Shown: positions 23,003-32,321 of the stretch, in pieces
How positions within the stretch are numbered: the stretch's first letter is position 1
Layout: each line of letters begins with the position of its first letter
DNA from: Phoma sp. XZ068
Lineage: Eukaryota; Ascomycota; Dothideomycetes; Pleosporales; Didymellaceae
Direction of reading: 5' to 3'
DNA length: 64,000 nucleotides
NCBI GenBank assembly: GCA_004835665.1
Contig: RBKR01000008.1
Span: 1,054,001 to 1,118,000 of the forward strand
The notes under the pieces: model-generated
Seen by the model: the letters and a program-made list of their open reading frames with translations, nothing else
Told to the model about the DNA's origin: nothing
The model's database searches: none
Made by a program: the position numbers and the translations under genes

Positions 23003-23106
23003 GAGCTGTGTAGTCAAAAGCTGTAGTCAAAGCTGTGGTTAGAGCTAGTCAAAGCTGTAGTCGAGCTGTGGTGAGCTGTAGTAAAGCTGTAGTGAGCTAT
23101 AGTCAG
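23003..23106. repeat. Degenerate tandem repeat, unit about AGCTGTAGTCAA
   Basis: About nine imperfect copies of an 11-13 bp unit (GAGCTGTG, AAAGCTGTAGTC, GAGCTGTAGT...) fill the space between the acyltransferase stop and the ATP4 3' end. It sits in a convergent 3' region. Confidence 0.8.
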
Positions 23107-23254
23107 AACATCAAACACATGTTAGCGCAATACCTCCACAAGTCCATGTCTAACGAAACCAAATCGATTCGGCTCTCCCAGCCTAGGGTGGTCTATTGAA
23201 CCAGGTTGACTATTGCACACATTTATGTAACATGAATTGTCTAATATAGGACGC

Positions 23255-24219
23255 TTATGCCTTCTGGGCGACGATGCCTGCAGATTGTTAGTGCTAGCTC
23301 TTGTGACCACACAGGGATACGCACGCTCGACGTCGGCAACGGACTGGTCGAGGATCGACTTGAGGGTCTTGGGGCTCTCGAGCTCCTTCTCAATCTTGGC
23401 GATGATGGACTCGGCGAGCTCGCGCTGCTGCCTCTGCTTGACCTGGCCCTCGTAGCGGACCCACGAGTCGAGGACGTTCTTGGCCTCGTGCGCGATGGCG
23501 GTCTTCTGCTCGAGCTCGAAAGCCTGAGCCTCGAGCTTGGCGGTCTCCTGCATGGAGTCAGCGGTGTTGGTGGTGCTAGATCGATCTCAATGGAGTTGGT
23601 GTGCTAGATCCATCTCAATGGAAACGCGTGCTAGATCCATCTCGATCGAGTTGGTCGTGTACCTTGGAAACCTCGAACAGGGTCTTGGTGATGTCAATGA
23701 CACCGCCGAGGTCCTGGACGCTCTCAATGCGCTGCTGGACGGCCTTGGTGTGGTCGGCGCGGGCGCTGTTCAGGATGCCCGAGATCTTCTCGACCTGCTG
23801 CTGGGCGTAGTCGGACCAGGCAGGGCCGGCGTACTTGCCGACGGCCCAGAAGATGGTGAGCAGCGAGAGGGCGACGATGGACTCCTCGTTGACGACGTAG
23901 AGCTCGTTGCTGATGGCGGCGACGGACAGGCCAGCGCCGGCGGACAGGACGGCGGCCTTGGTCAGCGGGCTGTTGCCGGGCACGGGGATGGCCTCCATGA
24001 TGCTCTGGGCCTTCTTCTTGGGGTCTTCCTGCGAGGACTGGAAGCGGGCCTGGGCGGCGAGCGAGGGGACGGTGCGGAGAGGAAGGGTAGGGCGGAGACG
24101 GGCGGCGCCTGTGCTGTGTTACTACGAGTGTCTGCGAGCGGCGGGGGGGCCAATGGCATCAATGTGGCATCGGGCGGCGGGCACATACCAACCGCGCTCC
24201 TTGCGAGACGAGAAGCCAT
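23255..24219 (-). CDS. ATP4: Mitochondrial F1Fo ATP synthase subunit b (Atp4)
   Basis: Four exons, 24219-24189, 24108-23663, 23547-23325 and 23277-23255, give 240 residues. The N-terminus (MASRLARSAVGAARLRPTL...QARFQSS) is an Arg-rich mitochondrial presequence. Then come EDPKKKAQSIMEAIPVPGN, the inner-membrane hairpin (AAISNELYVVNEESIVALSLLTIFWAVGKYAGPAW) and the long peripheral-stalk helix (QQRIESVQDLGGVIDITKTLFEVSK and onward), ending VADVERIVAQKA. Subunit b links the Fo membrane sector to F1 as the stator. The last exon encodes only seven residues. Intron 2 (23662-23548) is almost filled by a three-copy minisatellite. The gene is divergent from NOC4 with 187 bp between starts. Confidence 0.95.
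23573..23655. repeat. Intronic minisatellite in ATP4, three copies of a 27-28 bp unit
   Basis: Copies begin at 23573, 23601 and 23628 with GTGCTAGATC(G/C)ATCTC. Each is followed by AATGGAGTTGGT or a variant. The array spans most of the 115-bp intron but leaves its donor (GTACAC) and acceptor (ATGCAG) clear. Confidence 0.85.
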
Positions 24220-24406
24220 TGCTGCGGATGAAGAGTGGGGAGGGTCGAGGTGGTGAGGGTCGCTGCAGCTTCTGAGGCCGCAGAGTCGCACACTCTCGTG
24301 CCGCTAGCGCCGAGCCGCTAGCCCGAACACGGGTCTGAACTTTTTCGAGCACCACGACGGCCGCGCACACACGACGTGAAGCGGTGGAAGCAACACGCCG
24401 AAAAAT
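24220..24406. promoter_or_regulatory. Bidirectional promoter ATP4 / NOC4
   Basis: 187 bp between divergent starts. A 9-bp direct repeat GCCGCTAGC occurs at 24300-24308 and 24314-24322 (each containing the palindrome GCTAGC), a candidate factor-binding pair. No TATA box is seen. Confidence 0.5.
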
Positions 24407-26093
24407 ATGCCTGGGACTACCGCCGCCGCCGCCTCGGGCGTCAAGCGCAAGAGAGACCCCGCCAAAGCCGAGCGCCGCGAGGCCAAGTCGAAGAAGCGCC
24501 AGAAGTCGCCCGCCAGCGACCACGGCGACGACATCCAGGCCGAAATCCTGCAGCTCGAAGCCCAGATCCTCGCGTCGCGGAGGCACTACAACAACATCGC
24601 CGCCCTGCTGCAGCTCGCCCAGAAGCCCGCCGACGATGCGCCCGTCCTCGCTGCCGTCGCCCTCTGCCGCGTCTTCTCGCGCCTGATGGCCGCCGGCGAC
24701 ATGGTCAAGAGCAAGGGCATGGCCGAGGCCGAGGCCACTGTCGTAGCCTGGCTGAAGGAGCGGTACCGTGAGTTCCTCGACACGCTGCTGCAGACCTTCC
24801 TGCGCAGCGACAGCCCCGCAAAGCAGTCGGTCGCCCTCACCCTGCTCATGCGCCTGGTCAAGGAAGAGTCCAAGGCGACCAAGGACTACAACCTCAAGAC
24901 CGGGCCGCTCTCTCGCCTCATCGAGGCGCTGCTGTTCCTCCCCGCCGACGACGCCAACCGCGAAGAATTCGCCGAAAAGTACTTCAAGCACTTTGACGAC
25001 GTGCGCTTCCACACCTTCAAGACCATCAAGGCCGTCCTCGGCACCGACCTCGACGACGTCGAAACCCAGCTCGTGGCCTCCAACAGCCTGTCACTGCTGC
25101 TGTCCCTCGACACCGTCCCGCAGTCGAAAGACGACATCAAGACCTACCACACCGAGTCACAATCCAAAAGCTCACGACCGACACTCCAGCTGTACAAGCT
25201 CCAGGCACAAGAAGCGTGGCTGGCGACAATGCGCACCGGCCTCGACAAAGAGCAGCGCAAGGCCATCCTGACCACCTTCTCGTACCAGATTGCGCCGTGG
25301 TTCCAGCAGCCCGAGATGCTCATGGACTTCCTGACCGACTCGTACAACGTCGGTGGCGCGACGTCACTGCTGGCTCTGTCCGGACTGTACTACCTCATCT
25401 CTGAGAAGAACCTCGACTACCCGTCATTCTACCTCAAGCTCTACTCGCTACTGGACGAAGGCCTCCTCCACTCGAAACACCGATCACGCTTCTTCAGATT
25501 GCTGGACACCTTCATGTCTTCGACGCATTTACCCGCTGCGCTTGTTGCCAGCTTCATAAAACGCCTCTCACGCTTAGCGCTGCACGGCCCACCGGCTGGT
25601 GTTGTCATTGTCATTCCCTGGGTCTACAACATGTTCAAGCGTCACCCGGCTTGCACCTTCATGATGCATCGTGAGGTCCGCGATCCTGTGCTCAAGGAGA
25701 CACTCGAGAACGAGGGCATGGACGATCCCTTCGATATGAGCGAGTTGGATCCCATGGAGACAAACGCCATTGAGAGCAGCGTCTGGGAGCTCGAGGCACT
25801 GCAATCTCACTACCACCCCAATGTTGCCACATTGGCGAAAATCATTTCTGAACAATTCACAAAACGCTCCTACAATTTGGAGGACTTCCTGGATCATTCA
25901 TACACTGCCGTAAGTAACCACCCTCGTCCTGAACATCACACACTAACACACACAGCTCCTCGACACCGAGTTGGACAGAGACCTCAAGAAAGATCCAGAA
26001 GTCGAATTTGAGATACCCAAGCGCATCTTCACCGCCGAAGAAGGCCTAAACCCCCTAGGGCAGTTGCTTCAACTAGCCATAGAAGCAAGATAG
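24407..26093 (+). CDS. NOC4: Nucleolar complex protein 4 (Noc4), 40S subunit biogenesis
   Basis: Two exons, 24407-25909 and 25956-26093 (46-bp intron, GTAAGT..CACAG), give 546 residues. The N-terminus is a basic nuclear/nucleolar signal (VKRKRDPAKAERREAKSKKRQK). HEAT-like helices follow, then the CBF/Mak21-type domain is clear: DFLTDSYNVGGATSLLALSGLYYLI, YPSFYLKLYSLLDEGLLHSKHRSRFFRLLDTFM and PWVYNMFKRHPACTFMMHRE. The short last exon ends IFTAEEGLNPLGQLLQLAI. Noc4 pairs with Nop14 and Emg1 in the small-subunit processome and is needed for export of 40S precursors; this is family knowledge. The gene is intact. Confidence 0.95.
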
Positions 26094-26170
26094 ACATTAC
26101 CTACATAGTGTTTAGAAAGGACCCGTTTTCCCTGTCCCCAGCGCCAGCAACGCCGTGCCTGAAATCATGT

Positions 26171-27318
26171 CTACCCTTCCATCGGCTTCATCGCATACGA
26201 TATCCAATACTGCACGTACGTATGGATACTCGGATCCCTAACCTCCCTCTTCGCATGCTCGAGCGTCGCCTGCAAGTCTTCCGGCCGGCCCCCAAGCACC
26301 TGCGTGTACCCGCGTAGCATGTACGCCTCGAATCCGCCCTCCAGAATCATGATCTGCTCCATCCTGCCCACCGTGCGGAGCCGCTTGCTGCGCGGCCACG
26401 GGCCCATGGGCAGCTTGTACACTTCGTCCTGCACGTGTGTGAAGCCTGCGTCGCGCATCTGCGCGGCCCAGCTTTTCGGTGCGTCGAGCGGTGCGCCCAT
26501 CTTCTCGGCTATCTCAAAGTACAGGCGCCCGGACTCGACGTACCCGCTGTTCGGCGGAATGCTGTTGTCGTCGCACAGCGCGCCGGGGATGGTGCTGCAC
26601 AGTTGGATCCAGCCGCCGGGCTTGAGGTGCGTGTATGCCTGTGCCAGGAGGCGGGGCCAGTCGCGCACGGCGGTCATCAGGTCCCGGCCGTGGATGAAGT
26701 CGAATGTTGCGTCGCGGTAGGGCCAGTCTTCCTCGACGTCTTCGATTTCAAAGGCGCAGTTTGGCGGGACAAATGGCGGCTGGATGGCGGCAATGTCGAC
26801 GCCCTTGACTTCGGCGGCTGGGTACTTGTCTGCCATGTCGATGGCCCAGATGCCCGTTCCGGTCCCGAGATCGAGGATCCGGCTGTTTCCTGAGCTGAGC
26901 TGGGCGTCTGGGATGGGCGCGACGAAGAGGCGTTCTTTGAGGAGGAGGTGGTATTTGTGGTGTTGCAGGTCATTTCTATCCAGCTCCTTCTCGTCAATAG
27001 GCATGCCGTATTCATGTTTGCCGTAGGTGGGATACAGTCGGCCTTCGATCTCAACGCCGCGCCGTACCTCTGACAGAATAGACGAGAGGAACGACGATGC
27101 GTCCGAATCTGCATATCTGCATAATCATAAGCTCAAGCAATACTACCCCAGTGATATATATACCCCTCGTCCGTATCAGTCGACCCTTCGTCAGTATCAG
27201 TCTGGGGCTGGATAACGTGATGCGCGTCATTATCCTGATCGTAGTCGAGATCCATCTCGGAGTCGACTCCAGAGTCGGCACCCGAGGCGGTAGTCGCGCC
27301 AACAATATGCGCCTGCAT
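26171..27318 (-). CDS. LaeA-like SAM-dependent methyltransferase
   Basis: Two exons, 27318-27164 and 27116-26171 (47-bp intron), give 366 residues. The N-terminus is acidic (DSEMDLDYDQDND, TDTDEGYADSDASS). The class I methyltransferase core follows: ILDLGTGTGIWAIDMADKYP (motif I), KGVDIAAIQPPFVPPN (the usual LaeA-family P-P-N signature), FIHGRDL and LKPGGWIQL. LaeA relatives are nuclear or cytosolic and often modulate secondary metabolism, but most paralogues have no known substrate. It is convergent with NOC4 and divergent from an O-methyltransferase, suggesting co-regulation of the two methyltransferases. An alternative acceptor 8 bp downstream (ATATGCAG) would break the frame, so the first acceptor is used. 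Start is the first true ATG in the frame. Confidence 0.88.
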
Positions 27319-27606
27319 GTTCGTGGCGCAGCGTGCAGAGATTCGGAAGGTTGTATGCAACAAGGGCTTTGAAATTATTCCCGTGCCAATCCTTTTGCTG
27401 ACGAGCTGTCCAAGGCTCCGGCGTGGCTTCCCGTCACACTATACGCGCTTGTAGTTAGCGACCCGATCCTACGAGCAGACCGCGGGTCACCCCACGTTGA
27501 ACCAACGTCGCAGTACGCGTGGATTCCCGACTTGAGGCGTGACAGCATTGAGAAAGAGCACGGATTTTCTAAATCAGGATAGACGAAGTCGAATGTAGAA
27601 AGCAAG
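27319..27606. promoter_or_regulatory. Shared promoter of two divergent methyltransferases
   Basis: 288 bp between the start codons of the LaeA-like and the COMT-like genes. No clear operator is recognised. Confidence 0.45.
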
Positions 27607-28926
27607 ATGACCACTCCGCCAAGCCAGAATACGCTCGACATACTCAGCGAAATCACCACGCTGGGCGATGGCCTCAAGAACGGATCCCAAGGCGCGCGAG
27701 AAGGTCTCCTATCCGCAGCCTCACGCCTGATATCCTCGCTGCAGCACCCCACAGAAAACGCCCTGCACCTCCTCTGGGCACAACCCACCCACCTAGCCAC
27801 CATCCGCATGGCCGTAGAAATCAAGCTCTTCCAAGCCATGACCTCCACCCCCTCCACAGGCGAACCAAGCTCAGCCATCGCATCCCGCTGTGTCCCAGAA
27901 GGCCTCGTCTCTCCCGTCCTCGTAGCCCGCATGCTCCGCCATCTAGCCGCCATGTCTACAATCCTCGAAACAGGCCCCGACACATTCGCCCCAACACCAA
28001 CATCCCTCGCCTACGCATCCCCAAACTACCAAGACACCATCCTCTACATCGTGGATAACTTCCAGCCTGCGCTTGATGCGGGACCCTCCTTCTTCCGCGC
28101 GAATAACTTCCAGGTCCCGACTAGCAATGTCGATGCCCCGCTGCAACATGCGTTTGACTGCAAGGGCGTGCATTATTTCGAGTACTTTGAGAAGTACAAT
28201 CAGGAGATGGGAAGGCGGTTCGGGAGCATGATGGATGTGTGGAGTATGGGGCGGCAGCGGTGGTTTGATGGGGATTACTACCCTGTGGAGGAGCGGTTGA
28301 TTAGCGGTGCCGAGGGGGGTGATGAAGCGGCGTTTTTGGTGGATGTGGGTGGTGGCACTGGTATGTAGCTTGTTTGACTATGTGTGTGGATAATTATTGA
28401 CTATTTCAGGCCACGATGTTAAAGGCCTGAGGGCTGCGTTTGGGGGTAAGATAACAGGGAAGTTGGTACTGCAGGATCGGCCTGAGGTCATTGAGCTTGC
28501 GCAAGTTGATACCGGGGACGTCAAAATGGCGCATGATTTCCTTACCGAGCAGCCCGTCAAAGGTATACACATCTCCACTACTACCTACCGGTAAACACAA
28601 CTAACAACCCAGGTGCACGAGCATACTTCCTCCACAGCATCATCCAAGACTGGTCCGACGACGTCAACGCCCAAATCCTCTCGTCCATCGTCCCCGCCAT
28701 GAAACGCGGGTACTCCAAGCTCCTGGTCAACGACTTCGTGGTGCCCAACCAGGGCGCGCACTGGAGCCAGACGGCGCTGGACTGGGAGTTGATGGCGTCG
28801 CTGGGGGCGCGGCACAGGACTGTGGCCGAGCATGCGGCGTTGTATGAGGGCGTGGGGTTGAGGGTGGTGGGTATTTGGCGGCATCCGCAGAGTTTGGATT
28901 CGTTGATTGAGCTGGAGTTGGCGTAG
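27607..28926 (+). CDS. COMT-type O-methyltransferase with altered catalytic motif
   Basis: Three exons, 27607-28360, 28410-28562 and 28613-28926, give 406 residues. The N-terminal dimerisation domain (HLATIRMAVEIKLFQAM, ARMLRHLAAMS) and the SAM-binding motif VDVGGGTGHD mark the plant-COMT/fungal O-methyltransferase family. The two introns fall just after GGGTG and after EQPVK, both phase 1 with good sites. The catalytic region reads YFLHSIIQDWSDD, where the family normally has a histidine base immediately before the D-W (HDW or HNW). Here it is Gln, so the enzyme may be inactive, use another base, or act on an unusual acceptor. The acceptor of the methyl group cannot be told from sequence. 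Confidence 0.88.
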
Positions 28927-29350
28927 TTGAAATCCTGCTACAGGGACTCGTGCAGTGACAAGTGTAGTACAGATGGCGTCAGGCTGGTATGGGAGGTTAG
29001 TAGGCGCTGAGACGCGGTGTTGCATGACGAACGAAGAACGAGCGACGACTGACTTGAGTACACGACATTACCTCCGTCCTTACACACACATGCATACATA
29101 CATACACAGCGTAGACGTGCATAGACGTCCCACAGCAAGCTTGCAATCCTTCTTCAAACCTCCCCACAAATAGTTATTCAGCATATCAAGCAAAGCTTCC
29201 TACACTCGTCGTCCAATCAGCACGATATCACCTCATAATCCTGACCATGCAGATCTAGTAATAATAGCAATGCATTGATGTGAAACAAACTACGGTATTA
29301 CACTACATATCCGCAGCATCGGCTCCCCATCCCATCCCATTACTACACTG

Positions 29351-29396
29351 CATCGCATCACATAGCATCGCATCTCATCACATCGCATCGCATTGG
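29351..29396. repeat. Low-complexity CATCGCAT/CATCACAT tract
   Basis: Alternating GCATCGCATCACATAGCATCG-type pentamers and decamers over about 46 bp, a degenerate microsatellite. Confidence 0.75.
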
Positions 29397-29653
29397 GCTA
29401 CTTGACTTCCCCGCATCTCACTCACTCTGTATGATCGCCGACGCACATACCATCGTACACCTTTCAGACGCTGCAAAACCATCCAGCATCGATAATGTTG
29501 AACCCCACCGCACGCCACAAACACTAGATTTACACTTTATTCTTCTCTAGCGGCTATTGAATGCGCGTTCCTGTCCTGCTAATGCACGCCCATGCGGGTT
29601 TCCCTAGCGCCGTTGTGTCGTGGCGAGCCAGCAAGCGAGTTAGCGAGCTTTGT

Positions 29654-29680
29654 AAGTGTTGGAAGTGTTGGAAGTGTTGG
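29654..29680. repeat. Three tandem copies of AAGTGTTGG
   Basis: Exact 9-bp unit repeated three times (AAGTGTTGGAAGTGTTGG and one more copy). Confidence 0.85.
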
Positions 29681-30412
29681 CGCCACATCAACAGCGCATC
29701 CGTAACGAAGTTGGTTGGAGCTGAGAGGGATTGAATGTTCATGAATTGCACTGTACGATAGATAAATATTGTACATACTGTAGTACTGTAGATACCAGAT
29801 GTGAAGATTCATCTGTTGTTGACGACTAGCTAGCAGGCATAGGCTGGGTTGCTGGGTTGCGAGGTAGATAAGGGTGATAGTAATTGCACCAAGGATAGGA
29901 CTGTAAATGAGCAGATTTTATTGCTATCTTCTTGTTAAACTCGGTTTCTCCGTATGTGCTGGCTGCACCTTGCTACTGTTCGATGAAGAAGTCAAGATTT
30001 TCCGGCAGTCAAAGTCAATTGAAATAGAACGTGAAGTTCAAGTTCGAGGGCAGATAAGACGAGTAATTGAGTCACAAGGGCAAAGTAATCGTTTGCAGCA
30101 CCATGGTGCCAAGTCTGTATTTGTTCAAGACTATCTATACACGACTGACATGTCATCCGTGGACGTGAGCGCATTAGCGGATACATGCAGTCATTACCCG
30201 TTCCAGCGCCAACCCGTGTAAAGCTAAAGCCAATTATTATCCGCCATGCATTCAGTACTCCAGCCTTTCGAGATAGCCGACCATGCAACAAGCGTTGAAG
30301 TAGATTATGTGTCGAAGAGTGTGGTCGTTAAAGGCATGAATGCCAGCACAGCGCCAGCAGTTACATGCCGCGGTATCATGAGAATGGAAGTCGCGTAAAT
30401 GGTGTTACCCAT

Positions 30413-30952
30413 TTATGCGAGGAGGGCAGCGCCGACGGCGACGACGAGGCCACCGAGGGAGGCCAAGTTGGCAGCCGCAGCGTTGCTAGACTCTGGGAGG
30501 CTGGCAGAGGAGCTTCCACTGGCACCACCAGATGAAGCAGTGGAAGCAGGGCTGGAACCGGTACCACTGGCAGAGCCGTTGCTGGGGACAGCAGAGCTGG
30601 CAATGGGAACGCTAGTGTTGCCAGCAGGAGGAGCAACCGAGGTGGCCAGGGTAGGTGCAACAACGGGAGCGGAGCTGGGAACAGCGGCTTCGGAGGAAGG
30701 AATGACTGGGTGTTGTTAGTCGAAGGTTCATGGTGATTCAATAATTGAAAACTTACCAGAGGGAAGAGGAACAGGAGGGATCGACGAAGCAACAGCGGGG
30801 ACGGAGGAGACCGCGGGGGCAGAGGGAGCAGGAGCGGTGGCAGTGGCAGTGGCAGGAGGAGCCTGGATCTGACCGTCACTGATCTGGGAGATAGGCTGGA
30901 CCTGGGCGGCGACAGCAGCAGCCAGGGCAACAACGGAGACAGCGAAACGCAT
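30413..30952 (-). CDS. Small secreted Ser/Ala/Pro-rich GPI-anchored protein
   Basis: Two exons, 30952-30757 and 30705-30413 (51-bp intron, GTAAGT..CCCAG), give 162 residues. The N-terminus MRFAVSVVALAAAVAAQ is a signal peptide with likely cleavage after A-A-V-A-A. The mature part is low-complexity, rich in Ser, Ala, Pro and Thr (TATATAPAPSAPAVSSVP), as in O-glycosylated wall proteins. The C-terminus has a small-residue omega region (ESSNAAAANLA) and a hydrophobic tail (LGGLVVAVGAALLA), a GPI-attachment signal. No catalytic domain is present. It is probably a cell-wall or surface protein; no effector or CFEM cysteine pattern is seen (no cysteines in the mature part). Confidence 0.85.
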
Positions 30953-32321
30953 GTTGGCGGTTGTGGTGTGGTGTTGTTGGCTGAAGCGCGATAGAAATGA
31001 CAGTGGTCGACTTGGGCGAGATGGAGCGAATGGGTCGATAATTCGGACTGAAGTGATGGACTGTGAGAAGAGAAGAGAAAGCAGGCAAGGTGGAAGGAAT
31101 GCATTCTATTTATCGACAGCAGCAGCGCGGCTGCTCAGCTGGTTTCACTGCCTCCCTTCCCGCCCCAGCGAATGCACGCACGGCCCACCGTGTAAGTACA
31201 GGGAAGCGACAAGCATCTGGCCAAGGAACGGCGCTACTATCCTACAAAAAGCCGTCATTGAGCGATCAAAGTCCTGGAAAGCCTGTTAGAAGCCCTGCCA
31301 CCAGCCTCCAACCACTGGAGGCGCGCCGGCTCCTCCAACGCACTCGTCGTGTCACAATGACCTGCAGCCTAACCCAGCCTACGTCCGGCAGAGTGCAGCC
31401 AGCAACCTCTCTCCCGTGGTACAGTGAGTCTGGAGGCTTGGACAACGCGTTGACGGCGGTCTCGCTTCACGCCCAACGTCTCCCGCAGCCTCTACGGGCC
31501 GTCAGGAACGCCAATCAAAGGCCAGTGCACCCGAAGCCGCGCAAGACTGCCTGGCGATCGACAGCACACCCTGGAGATCTCAATGTTGCGCCACCCTCCA
31601 ACAAAGGCAGTTGCGCGTGCAGAGGCAGGAGACCTCTTACCTGCAGAACTATTCATAGTCGGCAGTACGCCGATCGCCGCCTGTTGAGTAGTCTTTGACC
31701 GACGTTTGTTTCATGGCGCACACGCGTCACCACCTCACCAGCCTCGTTTCCAAACGTCTCCCCACCAACATCGATGATCCTCCCTTGCTGAATGCACAAA
31801 GGGCAAAGGACATGTGTACAGTGTACACCGGAAAAGTTTTTATTGCGATCGCTTGCGTACCGAAATACCAACCTAATCTCTCTAGTTTTTTTTTCCATCT
31901 GTGTCGTGCGACCATTACACACAATCACACAACCCCACACTCAGATCACTCGATTGCCCAGCGCCCCACCTTACCGAGCGGACGCCAAGCTTCAAGCAGA
32001 CTACCCCGACATTCATGCTGTGCGGGCGTACTCTGTTGCCATGACAGTTGCTTTTAACCGGCTCGCAGCGTGTGGCTACCTGAAACATGCTGTGTCCCGC
32101 TCTGGACGCTGTCGGGTATGCGGCGCCGCCAGATGTTGGAGGTTGATGAGTGGGCGTTAAACCCAGCCTTGCTTCTTCACCAAGATTTGCCTTCGTTACG
32201 AACAAGCAATCAATCAGGTCACAGGTAGGAAAGATGGTGCGTTGAATTTAACATGCTTCTCATTAATCTAGTGATGTGGTATCTTTTTACTCCGAACTAT
32301 GCAAAACCCTTACAGGCGCGC
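30953..32321. other. Intergenic, no gene seen
   Basis: 1.4 kb between the GPI-protein start and the phosphate-transporter stop. One T9-10 run lies near 31885. Open frames such as 31063-31698 are Arg/Ser/Pro-rich without coding logic. Confidence 0.5.

Larger units (their letters stand above)
28927..30412. other. Intergenic with low-complexity DNA, no gene seen
   Basis: 1.5 kb between convergent genes. It contains short CATCGCATCA-like repeats (29351-29396) and a three-copy AAGTGTTGG repeat (29654-29680). Open frames here are short and not protein-like. Confidence 0.55.

Noticed and set aside
24122..25012. Minus-strand open frame of 296 codons opposite NOC4 and the ATP4 first exon
   Set aside because: Antisense shadow in GC-rich DNA; NOC4 on the plus strand is unambiguous.
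26171..27318. LaeA-like methyltransferase as an arsenic methyltransferase (ArsM)
   Set aside because: It lacks the conserved cysteine set of ArsM and shows the LaeA-family P-P-N signature; it is also 19 kb from the arsenic genes.
29339..29400. CATCGCAT repeats as a CRISPR-like or telomere-like array
   Set aside because: Degenerate pentamer microsatellite without spacers or TTAGGG units in a eukaryotic genome.
31063..31698. Open frame of 211 codons between the GPI protein and the transporter
   Set aside because: Arg/Ser/Pro-rich with no hydrophobic core or motif; likely a chance frame in GC-balanced DNA.
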